IMG/VR virus record: IMGVR_UViG_3300044846_003024
Span: 1 to 30,141 of that record
Strand: one strand, 5' to 3'
DNA: 30,141 bases
From: a virus
A model generated the notes under the pieces. It was given only the letters and a program-made list of their open reading frames with translations. It made no database searches and had not been told where the DNA came from. Position 1 is the first letter of the stretch, and the number at the start of each line of letters is the position of its first letter. Positions 1-7,158 of the stretch are shown here, piece by piece. The translations under genes were made by a program, and so were the position numbers.

Positions 1-98
1 CCACTCGATGCTCTAAACACTTTCGTGATTATTGGCAATGTAGAACATGACTACCTTGCTTCTGCCTACGTCAACAGCGATGGCAACATCGTGGTGCA
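1..98. repeat. Terminal direct repeat, left copy (98 bp)
   Basis: Bases 1-98 are identical to 30044-30141. The repeat lies inside an open reading frame that continues correctly across the join, as expected if the molecule is circular and the contig ends overlap. It could be an assembly overlap or a real short terminal redundancy; the sequence alone does not decide. Confidence 0.95.
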
Positions 99-177
99 TA
101 CAACCAAAACACAGAATCATGCGCATACTGATTCAAAATTAAGAAACTCACCAATAGAAGTCAGAATATATGGCTAA
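1..177 (+). CDS. 3' end of the large tail protein begun at 27530
   Basis: Frame 1 is open from the first base and stops with TAA at 175-177. The gene at 27530 enters the right-hand repeat in the same frame (30044 is a codon start and corresponds to base 1). These 58 codons are therefore the C-terminus of that protein, with codons 34-58 not present at the right end. The stop overlaps the tape-measure start at 170 by 8 bases, suggesting translational coupling. The tail end is hydrophilic and His/Asn-rich, ending in the residues VRIYG. Confidence 0.9.
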   Translation, partial: PLDALNTFVIIGNVEHDYLASAYVNSDGNIVVHTTKTQNHAHTDSKLRNSPIEVRIYG

Positions 178-2077
178 TGAAATAGAAATTCCTCTCAAGC
201 TCTCAGGTGTTCAATCACTCAAGGCAGAGCTCCGTTCACTCAAGGCAGCCATTGCTGAAGCGTCTGACCCTGAACAAATGGCGGCTCTCGCTGCCAGAGC
301 TGGTGAGGTAGCGGATAGGATTAAGGATGCCAATGAGCAGGTGGCTGTATTCACCACTGGCTCGAAATTCGAAGCAGTCAGCAACAGCTTTGCAATGATT
401 GGCAATGACTTGGCTTCCCTTGACTTTGAAGGAGCTGCTGAGAAGGCTTCGACATTTCAAAAGACAGTTGGCTCATTAGGCAAGGCTGACATCACTGGAG
501 CTATCAAGGGACTGACCAAGACCGTAACCACTTTGGGCAGCACATTCGTTAAGCTCGGAGTGCAGATTCTTGCCAATCCAATTTTCTTGCTTACTGCATT
601 CATCACTGCAATAGTGGTTGCAATTGGCGCATGGTTGAATAAAATTGGCGCACTTGAGAAGGCACTTGATGTGTTGATGATTCCAATCAATGCGCTGATT
701 GATGGATTCAAATGGCTGACAGATACCATCGGACTCACAAGCTATGCAGCAGAGGAGAACGCACGCAAGATGGAGAAAGCCAATGAGAAGGCATTCAAGT
801 CATCTGAGAAGCGAGTGGCTGCAATCTCCGACTCATATGATATCGAGATTGCTAAGGCTAAGGCAGCTGGAAAAGATACCACTGACCTGGAGCTCAAGAA
901 ATCCAAAGCCATCAGCGATGCAGCCAAGAAAAGATTGGCAGATGCTCGCAGTGAATACGCTGAACTCAAGGGATTGTCAGACAAGGACAGCATCGAGAGA
1001 CGAAAGGCATTGCGTAAGCGCATCGAGGAGGAGAACAAAATCATCAAGGATGGTTCGAAAGAGCGCAAGCTGATTGAGATTGCTGACCAGGCTGAAGCAA
1101 AAGCGGCGGCTGATAAAGCAGCAGAGGAAGCTAAGCAAAGGAGAGAGGCAGCACTAAAGGCATATAAGGAAGGCAAGGCAGCGATTCAAAAAGAAATCAC
1201 AGCAGCCAACAAGCTACTGACTGACTCAACCAAGACGCAGACTCAAATTGAAATTGATGATACAAAAGCCAAGTATGCAGCATTGATTGCAGAGGCTAAA
1301 AAGTATAATCTTGATATCACTTCACTTGAGAAGGCTCAATCTCTCGAGATAAATAATATCAGAAAGCAAGACTCTGAAAACAATGAGATGCTTGCTACCA
1401 AGACTGCGAGTAGCATCATCTCCACAATGGTTGACACTCGCACCAAGACTCTTCAGATTCAAGGTGAGGGGAACATGGTATCATTCCAGGAACAGCAAAA
1501 GTACAATGATGCCGTCCTCGCAGCAGAGGAGTCACTTGCTCAGGCTAAGATGGGAGCTGCCAAAGGCCTCATCGCTGGACTCACTGAATTGGCTGGAGAC
1601 AATAAGAAACTCGCCAACGCACTCTTCGCTGTGGACAAAGCACTTGCCATCGGTGAAATCATTGTCAACACACAGAAGGAGATATCTGCTATCTCTGCCA
1701 ATCCAACATGGTCGCTATTACCAGATGGTGGTGCATCACTCAAGATTCCAGCCATCGCAGCTGCCAAGATTCGTGCGGCAACTTCCATCGGTACCATCGT
1801 GGCATCATCCATCTCCAAGTTCATGAATGGTGGTGGCGCATCAGTTCAGGCTCCAAGCGGAGGAGGAGGTGGTGGCTCTGCCAATGTGGGCAACTCAGCC
1901 GTGCCATCATTCGTACCTGGCAACCTATTCGGTCAAGGTAACGCAGCCAACAACGCTGGAGCTCCGCAATCCATGGAGTCAGGGCAGAACATCACTGTCA
2001 CTGCTGTGGTATCTGAAACCGAGATAACAGCCACACAGAATAAGGTCAACAAAATCATGAAAAATTCAGTATTATGA
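170..2077 (+). CDS. Tape measure protein
   Basis: 635 residues. It likely sets tail length and is ejected with the DNA. Visible features: an N-terminal helical region, a hydrophobic membrane-like segment at about 137-156, a long charged Ala/Lys/Glu helical stretch at about 190-400 consistent with coiled coil, a second helical part, and a Gly/Ser/Ala-rich region near 545-600. This architecture is typical of siphovirus tape measures, although the protein is short. At the usual rough figure of 0.15 nm per residue it predicts a tail near 95 nm. It starts inside the stop of the preceding tail gene and its stop overlaps the next ATG (2074) by 4 bases. No peptidase or lysozyme domain was recognised. 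Confidence 0.8.
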   Translation: MANEIEIPLKLSGVQSLKAELRSLKAAIAEASDPEQMAALAARAGEVADRIKDANEQVAVFTTGSKFEAVSNSFAMIGNDLASLDFEGAAEKASTFQKTVGSLGKADITGAIKGLTKTVTTLGSTFVKLGVQILANPIFLLTAFITAIVVAIGAWLNKIGALEKALDVLMIPINALIDGFKWLTDTIGLTSYAAEENARKMEKANEKAFKSSEKRVAAISDSYDIEIAKAKAAGKDTTDLELKKSKAISDAAKKRLADARSEYAELKGLSDKDSIERRKALRKRIEEENKIIKDGSKERKLIEIADQAEAKAAADKAAEEAKQRREAALKAYKEGKAAIQKEITAANKLLTDSTKTQTQIEIDDTKAKYAALIAEAKKYNLDITSLEKAQSLEINNIRKQDSENNEMLATKTASSIISTMVDTRTKTLQIQGEGNMVSFQEQQKYNDAVLAAEESLAQAKMGAAKGLIAGLTELAGDNKKLANALFAVDKALAIGEIIVNTQKEISAISANPTWSLLPDGGASLKIPAIAAAKIRAATSIGTIVASSISKFMNGGGASVQAPSGGGGGGSANVGNSAVPSFVPGNLFGQGNAANNAGAPQSMESGQNITVTAVVSETEITATQNKVNKIMKNSVL

Positions 2078-2523
2078 TAAGCTATCAAGCACTCGTCAAC
2101 GAAATCATCGCATTCTACAACGCCCATCTGCAAGTAAAAAAGGTGGGCTCTGACTTCAAAGAGCAGCTCTTCAACTTCGCCACCAAGGATGAGAAGTATC
2201 CGATTGTCTACATCGTGCCAGTGGATGCGATTCCAACCGAGAACACCAATGACTTCACGCTTGAGATTTACTGCTTCGATATCATTCAGAAAGACCGTGC
2301 AAATATCAACACCATCTTGAGTGACTGTCACCAGATTCTCATGGACTTGTATCTGAACTACACTTTCAATGATAATGATCGTGACTTTGATGTGGTCGGA
2401 TTCCCAGCTCTCGTACCGCTCAACAATGACCTTCTCGACTACGCTGCTGGATGGTTGATGACCATCACATTCACCATGGATTCATGGACCGATTGCCAGA
2501 TTCCTAAACAAATTGGAAACTAA
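2074..2523 (+). CDS. Putative tail terminator / tail-completion protein
   Basis: 149 residues. The N-terminal helix (ALVNEIIAFYNAHLQ), the core YPIVYIVPVDA, the strand-rich middle with YCFDIIQKDRANINTILSDC, and the helix QILMDLYLNY resemble small tail-terminator or neck proteins in Bacteroidetes phages. The family is recognised by pattern only. It overlaps the tape-measure stop by 4 bases and is followed by an HK97-gp10-like gene; tail-completion and connector proteins commonly pair this way. The last 19 bases of the gene hold box A of a putative late promoter serving the next gene. Confidence 0.5.
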   Translation: MISYQALVNEIIAFYNAHLQVKKVGSDFKEQLFNFATKDEKYPIVYIVPVDAIPTENTNDFTLEIYCFDIIQKDRANINTILSDCHQILMDLYLNYTFNDNDRDFDVVGFPALVPLNNDLLDYAAGWLMTITFTMDSWTDCQIPKQIGN

Positions 2524-2535
2524 TTGCAATATAAG
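2505..2535 (+). promoter_or_regulatory. Putative late promoter L1 (TAAACAAA / TGCAATATAAG)
   Basis: Box A TAAACAAA is at 2505-2512 and box B TGCAATATAAG at 2525-2535, with starts 20 bases apart. Box B ends 2 bases before the ATG at 2538. It is one of four near-identical bipartite elements before virion genes. Box A lies in the end of the preceding gene. If it is a promoter, the mRNA would begin within a few bases of the start codon. Confidence 0.55.
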
Positions 2536-2537
2536 TA

Positions 2538-2963
2538 ATGGCACGTTACGCAAACACTGGAGAATATAACTTCAAATATCCTTTGAGAAGGCGAGTCGCC
2601 AACACTCTCAAGAAAGTCATCAAGGATGAGGCACTCATCGACACTGGCACCTTATATGATTCTGTGCGTATCAACGCCAAGGTGACCACAGAGGGCAATC
2701 TCCGCATTCAGATTCTTGCTGCCTATTATTTTGGCTACCTCAACAATGGCACGGCAACCATCGCTCCATTCGATTTGGTGCAGAAATTCAACGTAGCACT
2801 TGAGATGAATGGATTGATTGCTGAAATGTATGGAATGTATGTGGCTGACTTGGCGCAGAAGTTCCCTATCCTTGAGCTCGGCAATCTATTGCGTAAAAAA
2901 CCAAAGGTCATCTATGACTTCGAGCCGTTATTCGGTGAATTCAACTACTCACTGGACTACTAA
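2538..2963 (+). CDS. Putative HK97-gp10-like tail-completion/connector protein
   Basis: 141 residues. The stretch LIDTGTLYDSVRINA near residue 35 matches the LIDTGxLxxSI-type signature common in HK97-gp10-like proteins, which sit at the head-tail junction and are needed for tail joining. The rest (AAYYFGYLNNGTATIAPFDL) has the expected strand/loop character. The gene follows the putative tail terminator by 14 bases, and that gap holds most of box B of a repeated promoter-like element. Its stop TAA (2961-2963) overlaps the stop of the convergent minus-strand gene, with no terminator between them. The family call is by pattern, so moderate. Confidence 0.5.
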   Translation: MARYANTGEYNFKYPLRRRVANTLKKVIKDEALIDTGTLYDSVRINAKVTTEGNLRIQILAAYYFGYLNNGTATIAPFDLVQKFNVALEMNGLIAEMYGMYVADLAQKFPILELGNLLRKKPKVIYDFEPLFGEFNYSLDY

Positions 2964-3697
2964 ATCTCAAGCTCTTTTCTCATCGCCAAGAAATTAAACA
3001 CAAGCACGAGCTTCATGTTGATGACTTGGTCGTATTTGGTGAGGTCACCGTTGCACATCGACCAGATAAGCTGCTCCCAGCCCCACTTCTGAGATGATTT
3101 CTCACGCTCCGCTTCTTTCTTTTCTTCAGGGTCAGTGATGTCATCGATGTCATCCACCACTTGCTCGGTCATTAGATTCTTGTGGCTGGTGATGAAGTTA
3201 TCTCTGAACTTGATATACTCGGTCAGCACACCATACATCTTGGTGATTGGTTGGTCGAGGAAGTAATGCACCCGGCTTGAGGTCTTGAAATCAGTTGACT
3301 CCCATTTTGCGACAACTGAATCCTCCACAAGTGATGGGATGCGATACAGCAGAGCGCAGATGTTTGGCAGATACTGGATGTAGTCGCTGGTGAAGTAGTA
3401 CTCCAGGTCGATGAACTCACCGAGAGTGAGGTCAGTCATTGGCTTGAGATAGAACTTGCCAATCCTATCGGTATATAATTTGCTCGGCTCGGTGTAGAGC
3501 CACTGAAGGTCCTTGAATATCTCGGCTACCTCTGCGATGTCGAGGTCATCGAAGTCATCTGGTACGGCATCTGTGAGCGCACAGAGGATATCGATGTTGT
3601 GGTTGAATGCACCATCCTCTGCTTTGAGTTGGCGCAGCTCAATGAACTGCTCAAGACTGACTTGATTCCACCCCTTGGGCAGCGTTGGCTTGGGCAT
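2960..3697 (-). CDS. Tail assembly chaperone-like protein B (245 aa)
   Basis: Read leftwards from ATG 3697, this gives 245 residues (MPKPTLPKGW...). The same frame is open back to 3853, but that part overlaps gene A and reads as shadow sequence. The protein carries two similar modules, VSLEQFIELRQL near the start and LTLGEFIDLEYY further on, with acidic helices between, and a charged C-terminal stretch EEKKEAEREKSSQKW. Gene A has the matching LTIEQFEKISQI module, so A and B look like paralogues. The first codons overlap gene A by 47 bases in the +1 frame. Such pairs near the tape measure are typical of G/GT-type tail assembly chaperones; that role is inferred. Being on the minus strand is exceptional here. 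Confidence 0.55.
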   Translation of the reverse strand: MPKPTLPKGWNQVSLEQFIELRQLKAEDGAFNHNIDILCALTDAVPDDFDDLDIAEVAEIFKDLQWLYTEPSKLYTDRIGKFYLKPMTDLTLGEFIDLEYYFTSDYIQYLPNICALLYRIPSLVEDSVVAKWESTDFKTSSRVHYFLDQPITKMYGVLTEYIKFRDNFITSHKNLMTEQVVDDIDDITDPEEKKEAEREKSSQKWGWEQLIWSMCNGDLTKYDQVINMKLVLVFNFLAMRKELEI

Positions 3698-4199
3698 ATT
3701 CAGCAATCTTCTCGGTGACAAATACAATGTAAGGAACGCAGAGCTCTGCTTTCTGTGTGCGGAATAATTTTGCTTTGTGCTTGAGGTGAGCATCGGTGAA
3801 GTGCTCGGTGTTGGATAGGTCAGTTCGTTTGAACATGATCGCCAGGATATCACTGATGTAGTGATTCGGCTTGGTGTTCACAATCTTCTCGATGAGCTTG
3901 GTCTCCTTCACTGATAGCTTGAGCTGTGCCTCATAGGTGTAGCCATCCAACTCAATGGTTGTCTGCGCTTCATTCGGTGTGTATGAGTCCAGGTTGAATT
4001 GCTGCACCAGGGCGATGAACTCGCTGAATGGGTAGTCATCCCACATCTCTTCCTTGATGCCAAGATATTTGAACATCTCAACATACTTTTCGATGTTGTC
4101 GAAGTCTTGGTTGTTTAGGATTTGGCTGATTTTTTCGAACTGCTCAATCGTGAGCTCGCTCATTTTGTTAGGGATTTCCTGGTCAAATATCTGTATCAT
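3651..4199 (-). CDS. Tail assembly chaperone-like protein A (182 aa)
   Basis: 182 residues from ATG 4199 to TGA 3651. The N-terminus (MSELTIEQFEKISQIL at 13-28) shares a module with gene B. The body is acidic and helical, without membrane segments or a signal. Position beside the tape-measure and tail-completion genes, plus an out-of-frame overlapping partner, suggest a G-type tail assembly chaperone. The overlap contains codons CAA GGG GTG at 3677-3669, where a +1 slip on GGGG would enter gene B's frame and give a fusion of about 412 residues. A TAnnTTTG box (4223 to 4216, minus strand) lies 16 bases before the ATG. Genes A and B are the only minus-strand genes seen. Confidence 0.55.
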   Translation of the reverse strand: MIQIFDQEIPNKMSELTIEQFEKISQILNNQDFDNIEKYVEMFKYLGIKEEMWDDYPFSEFIALVQQFNLDSYTPNEAQTTIELDGYTYEAQLKLSVKETKLIEKIVNTKPNHYISDILAIMFKRTDLSNTEHFTDAHLKHKAKLFRTQKAELCVPYIVFVTEKIAEYAQANAAQGVESSQS

Positions 4200-4211
4200 A
4201 ATATCAATTTA

Positions 4212-4241
4212 TGAACAAAGATAATAAATCTGCAATATAAG
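4212..4241 (+). promoter_or_regulatory. Putative late promoter L2 (TGAACAAA / TGCAATATAAG)
   Basis: Box A is at 4212-4219 and box B at 4231-4241, with starts 19 bases apart. The ATG at 4243 comes one base after box B. It is the second member of the four-copy family, and the 17 bases 4229-4245 recur exactly at 24062-24078. It lies in the divergent gap between the minus-strand pair and the capsid operon, where a rightward promoter is required. Confidence 0.6.
4216..4223 (-). promoter_or_regulatory. Putative Bacteroidetes -7 box for the minus-strand pair
   Basis: On the minus strand 4223-4216 reads TATCTTTG, a perfect TAnnTTTG, which is the -7 consensus of Bacteroidetes primary-sigma promoters. 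It lies 16 bases before the ATG at 4199. A TTTG is found 24 bases upstream, somewhat longer than the usual spacing. It shares bases 4216-4219 with box A of the divergent late promoter. Confidence 0.45.
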
Positions 4242-4242
4242 C

Positions 4243-5220
4243 ATGACCAAAGACCTTCCAATTTACAAAATCACTATCGAGGATGAATATGCCGATGGTG
4301 AGAATTTGGGAATCGAAATGATAGCCTTCACATCCATGCCTGCCATAAAGGTTCGTGGGTTAGCTTTTAGCAGCGAGAAGAAAATGCTTTTCGCTGACGA
4401 TGTGAAATACCGCATCACTGCACCAGCCATGATACCAATGGACATCTATCGCAGAGATTCTGAGGATGGTGACTATTATGTGCAGTTCACCGCTGATGTC
4501 ATTGAGAAAATTCACGCCAAGTTTATGGCTGACCTCCGCAATCGTGACATCTTCAACCTGGAGCATGACACAGATAAGAAGGTCCCAGCCTACATCCTTG
4601 AAACATGGATCGTGGACAACCCAACCAAAGACAAAGCATTCAGCACATTTGGCATCGAGGTACCAGAAGGCACACTCATGGTGACTGCTCAAGTGACTGA
4701 CCCAGAATACTACAACAAATTGGTTGAAGAGGGTCAAGTTGGTTTCTCCATCGAAGGCTTCCTTGGTCTGAAACTTTCGGAACAATTAAATCTTAATACA
4801 ATGAAGTTACCTGATGGAGAACACACCATTGAGGACAAAATCTATGTCGTGAAAGACGGCGAGGTTGTTGAAATCAAAGAGGTGGAAAAAGAACCAACTG
4901 AAGAAGTGGTTGAGGAAGAGATGTCAACTGAAGAGGTTGCAATGGAAGATACAACAGTTGAAGAGACAACTGAAGAGGACACCACTACAACTGACACAGA
5001 GATGGCTATCGACCCAGCGACAGACGCAGAAGCTATCCTTGCAATCGTGATGCCAGTGATTGAGGAGCGTGAGAAGGCATTGATTGCCATCATCGCTGAC
5101 CTTCGCAATCAGATGGAAGAGATGTATGCAGAGAAAGAAGAAGATAAGGCAGAGGAGCAAATTGCCGAGGCTACAATGAGCCAAAAATTTGCCGCATTTA
5201 AACAATTCAGTAATCAATAA
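4243..5220 (+). CDS. XkdF-like prohead protease fused to scaffold-like domain
   Basis: 325 residues. Residues about 1-180 resemble the XkdF/S78-type phage serine protease: TAPAMIPMDIYR (59-70), NLEHD with His108, and VGFSIEGF with Ser169, which are candidate catalytic residues. These enzymes trim the scaffold and capsid protein during prohead maturation. From 187 on the protein changes: MKLPDGEHTIEDKIYVVKDG, then a very acidic Glu/Thr low-complexity stretch (about 210-260) and a charged helix (about 265-325), which is scaffold-like. The major capsid gene follows 13 bases later, as expected for this pair. It is preceded by late-promoter element L2. Met187 may be an internal start for a free scaffold. 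Confidence 0.75.
   Translation: MTKDLPIYKITIEDEYADGENLGIEMIAFTSMPAIKVRGLAFSSEKKMLFADDVKYRITAPAMIPMDIYRRDSEDGDYYVQFTADVIEKIHAKFMADLRNRDIFNLEHDTDKKVPAYILETWIVDNPTKDKAFSTFGIEVPEGTLMVTAQVTDPEYYNKLVEEGQVGFSIEGFLGLKLSEQLNLNTMKLPDGEHTIEDKIYVVKDGEVVEIKEVEKEPTEEVVEEEMSTEEVAMEDTTVEETTEEDTTTTDTEMAIDPATDAEAILAIVMPVIEEREKALIAIIADLRNQMEEMYAEKEEDKAEEQIAEATMSQKFAAFKQFSNQ
4801..5220 (+). CDS. Possible nested in-frame scaffold protein (139 aa)
   Basis: ATG 4801 is in frame with the protease gene (Met187) and sits at the domain boundary. It is preceded by an unusually AT-rich stretch (about 4781-4800) that resembles other start regions here. A product from it would hold only the acidic scaffold-like part, by analogy with lambda Nu3 inside C. 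This is inference from position and composition; no direct evidence of separate translation exists. Confidence 0.35.
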   Translation: MKLPDGEHTIEDKIYVVKDGEVVEIKEVEKEPTEEVVEEEMSTEEVAMEDTTVEETTEEDTTTTDTEMAIDPATDAEAILAIVMPVIEEREKALIAIIADLRNQMEEMYAEKEEDKAEEQIAEATMSQKFAAFKQFSNQ

Positions 5221-5233
5221 AAAACAAATAAAA

Positions 5234-6154
5234 ATGTCAAGAAAACTCCGTTTCGATTTGGATGTTGACGCATCCGCTTTATTGGCAGCGAACCCAGAGG
5301 CATTCTACTCTAAAGCATATTTAGCAGAAGAATCTATCGCTGACAACTACCGTCTACTTCCTGGTGTGAAGTCAAAGACAAAACTTGCTACCGTACTATT
5401 CGGTCAGGTACTTCAGGCCTCTTCATGCCCATTCGAATCTCCAACTGATGACTTATCAGCAGTTGAAATCGATGTATGTGCATTGAGTGCTATGGCTCAA
5501 ATCTGTCAATTCGACCTTGAGCAATCATTCCTTGCCCTTCAAATGGCTAAAGGTTCAAATGGTGACTTCACTGTTGCTTCTTTCATGGATTTCTACTGGA
5601 ATGAAATGGCTAAGCAAATCGGTGAGGACATCGAGCTTATCCGTTGGCAAGGTAACACAGCGAGCTCAAACGCTACTTTGGCTCTTTGTGATGGTTACAT
5701 CAAAGGCTTGTTAGCTGATGCAGCTGTTATCGATGTAGACAATGCAACGGTAACTGTTTCAAATGTATTGGCTGAGTTAGCGAAAATTTTCGCTGCTGCT
5801 CCAGCTGACATCATCCGTAAGAAAGCTGACCTTCGCTTGTATGTTTCTACAAACATTGCAAACGCATACGAATTGGCTGCTGCTCAAGGCAACACCATGA
5901 CATTCGTAACCACTCCATTGGCATTGACTTACCTTGGTGTAAAAGTTGTTGTTTGTGAAGGTATGCCAGCAAACCATGCTGTCTTGACGTTGAAAGACAA
6001 CCTTATCTACGCATTCGATGCTGAAGGTGACTCTAAAGCGTTGAAAGCTGTCAACCTTTCTGACACAGTTGCAGAGCCTTACATCCGTACTCGTGCCAAC
6101 ATGAAAGTTGGATTCGTTCACGTTAACGGTGCTGAAGTAGTTCTCTACTCTTAA
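5234..6154 (+). CDS. Major capsid protein (HK97-fold, inferred)
   Basis: 306 residues from ATG 5234 (MSRKLRFDLD). An upstream in-frame ATG at 5189 overlaps the previous gene and is rejected because AAAACAA lies 13 bases before 5234, the spacing seen at other starts here. Position directly after protease-scaffold and before the tail tube, plus mixed alpha/beta sequence without membrane segments, fit an HK97-fold capsid protein. Recognisable parts include RTRANMKVGFVHVNGAEVV at the C-terminus, typical of the last strand region. Codons are rich in U-ending forms (GCT, CGT, GTT), suggesting high expression. A hairpin terminator follows at 6163. Confidence 0.75.
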   Translation: MSRKLRFDLDVDASALLAANPEAFYSKAYLAEESIADNYRLLPGVKSKTKLATVLFGQVLQASSCPFESPTDDLSAVEIDVCALSAMAQICQFDLEQSFLALQMAKGSNGDFTVASFMDFYWNEMAKQIGEDIELIRWQGNTASSNATLALCDGYIKGLLADAAVIDVDNATVTVSNVLAELAKIFAAAPADIIRKKADLRLYVSTNIANAYELAAAQGNTMTFVTTPLALTYLGVKVVVCEGMPANHAVLTLKDNLIYAFDAEGDSKALKAVNLSDTVAEPYIRTRANMKVGFVHVNGAEVVLYS

Positions 6155-6162
6155 TAGATTTC

Positions 6163-6187
6163 GGGGGGTGAAATTCCCCCCTTTTTT
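6163..6187 (+). terminator. Rho-independent terminator after the capsid gene
   Basis: GGGGGG (6163-6168), a 7-base loop, CCCCCC (6176-6181) and then six T. It lies 8 bases after the capsid stop. It probably makes the capsid transcript abundant relative to downstream genes, with partial read-through into the tail-tube gene, since no clear promoter is visible in the 23 bases before 6211. Confidence 0.85.
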
Positions 6188-6210
6188 CAAACTGATAAAT
6201 CAAAAATATT

Positions 6211-6729
6211 ATGGCTTGTGAAGCTTTAGAAACAATCGTAAAATCGTGCGACAACAACAGTGGTGGCATCGAGAAGATTTGGATTAATCAGCAAGACAAC
6301 ATCGATACATTCGTATTGGATGGAACAAATACTTGGACAATTAATGACATCAATTTAGTTGCTGGTGCTCCAGATTACACTGCGTTTGAAATCCGCAGAA
6401 ATACTGGAAGCTACACTGAAGATGCAGCGATTGACCTTGTGAATGGTTCATCTTATGTGACTGCAACAATCTCATTGATGTTCCACCGCAGAGACCAGGA
6501 CAAATCTCAAGCAATCAAAATCTTGGGTGCTGGTCAACAATATCTTAACGCAATCGTTAAGGATATGAATGGTAAATACTGGTACTTCCCTTACCTTCAG
6601 TTGAGTGCTGTTGGTGAAGGTTCAGGTACTACTCGTGCAGATGGTAGCAAGTACTCTGTGACATTGATCGCAGAGAATGACTTCCTTGCATACGAGATTA
6701 CCTCAGCTGCTGTCCTTGCTGTTATTTAA
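6211..6729 (+). CDS. Major tail tube protein
   Basis: 172 residues. The pattern GGIEKIWINQQDNI near the N-terminus, beta-rich middle, TATISLMFHRRDQDKSQ, YWYFPYLQLSAVGEGSG and a C-terminal SVTLIAENDFLAYEI fit the tail-tube (major tail protein) family found in Bacteroidetes siphoviruses. It would polymerise around the tape measure. It lies isolated between two terminators (6163 and 6751), the arrangement expected for a gene needing its own high expression level. Start ATG 6211 follows an A-rich leader without a Shine-Dalgarno. Confidence 0.7.
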   Translation: MACEALETIVKSCDNNSGGIEKIWINQQDNIDTFVLDGTNTWTINDINLVAGAPDYTAFEIRRNTGSYTEDAAIDLVNGSSYVTATISLMFHRRDQDKSQAIKILGAGQQYLNAIVKDMNGKYWYFPYLQLSAVGEGSGTTRADGSKYSVTLIAENDFLAYEITSAAVLAVI

Positions 6730-6750
6730 TCTTAAATAACCTACTACAAA

Positions 6751-6779
6751 GAGCCATCCATATCGGGTGGCTTTTTTTT
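6751..6779 (+). terminator. Rho-independent terminator after the tail-tube gene
   Basis: AGCCATCC (6752-6759), loop ATATC, GGGTGGCT (6765-6772) with one G-T pair, then a T run to 6779. It ends one base before box A of putative late promoter L3, so transcription is likely stopped and restarted here. Confidence 0.9.
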
Positions 6780-6780
6780 G

Positions 6781-6811
6781 TGAACAAAATTTGACCCTAT
6801 TGCAATATAAG
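6781..6811 (+). promoter_or_regulatory. Putative late promoter L3 (TGAACAAA / TGCAATATAAG)
   Basis: Box A is at 6781-6788 and box B at 6801-6811, with starts 20 bases apart and the ATG 3 bases after box B. It is squeezed between a strong terminator (ending 6779) and the start at 6815. Any promoter for the portal operon that escapes this terminator must lie in these 35 bases, which is the best single argument that the element is a promoter. Confidence 0.65.
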
Positions 6812-6814
6812 TAA

Positions 6815-7156
6815 ATGATTTACATTAACAAGGGAGAGGTGAATTCGATTGTGCTGACACTCACAGAGGTGTCGACATTGACTTCGCCATATTATTTGTT
6901 CGTTTTTCAGAACGAAATGAACCCAACATCCGACCCAATCCTCTTCACAGCTCCAGACGACTCCGACTATCCAGAGAGATTCAATCTATTCTATTTGGAT
7001 GAGCCAGTTGATGTCGAGCTAATGAAGGGACAATATACATACTCGGTGTATGAATCCACCATACCTCCAACAGAAATCAGCGATACCACTGGTGTTGTGA
7101 TTGAAGAGGGCAGAATGGTTGTGAGTGGCGCATCGACATCATCAATTTACGATTAA
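6815..7156 (+). CDS. Small beta-rich virion-associated protein, function unknown
   Basis: 113 residues. Strand-rich sequence with PYYLFVFQNEMN, FNLFYLDEPVDVELMKGQYTYSVYES and a C-terminal VVIEEGRMVVSG. Small proteins of this style occur beside portal or capsid genes in Bacteroidetes phages, and a structural or decoration role is possible, but no function is established from sequence. It starts 3 bases after late-promoter element L3 and the portal gene begins 2 bases after its stop, so the two are surely co-transcribed. Confidence 0.6.
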   Translation: MIYINKGEVNSIVLTLTEVSTLTSPYYLFVFQNEMNPTSDPILFTAPDDSDYPERFNLFYLDEPVDVELMKGQYTYSVYESTIPPTEISDTTGVVIEEGRMVVSGASTSSIYD

Positions 7157-7158
7157 TC

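Noticed and set aside
742-1176. 144-codon minus-strand frame opposite the tape measure gene
   Set aside because: Low-complexity Ser/Ala-rich antisense reading of a helical coding region, with no start context or neighbours.
3698-3853. N-terminal extension of chaperone-like gene B
   Set aside because: It overlaps gene A out of frame and reads as Ser/Thr/Pro-rich shadow sequence. The ATG at 3697 or a frameshift from gene A is more likely.
4920-5000. Repetitive Glu/Thr-coding stretch as a possible DNA repeat or regulatory array
   Set aside because: The GAAGAG/ACAACTGAAGA-like runs are explained by the acidic low-complexity scaffold-like region; copies are irregular.
5189-5233. Upstream ATG for the major capsid gene
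   Set aside because: It falls within the protease-scaffold coding end. The 5234 ATG has the AAAACAA leader at the standard distance and a typical N-terminus.
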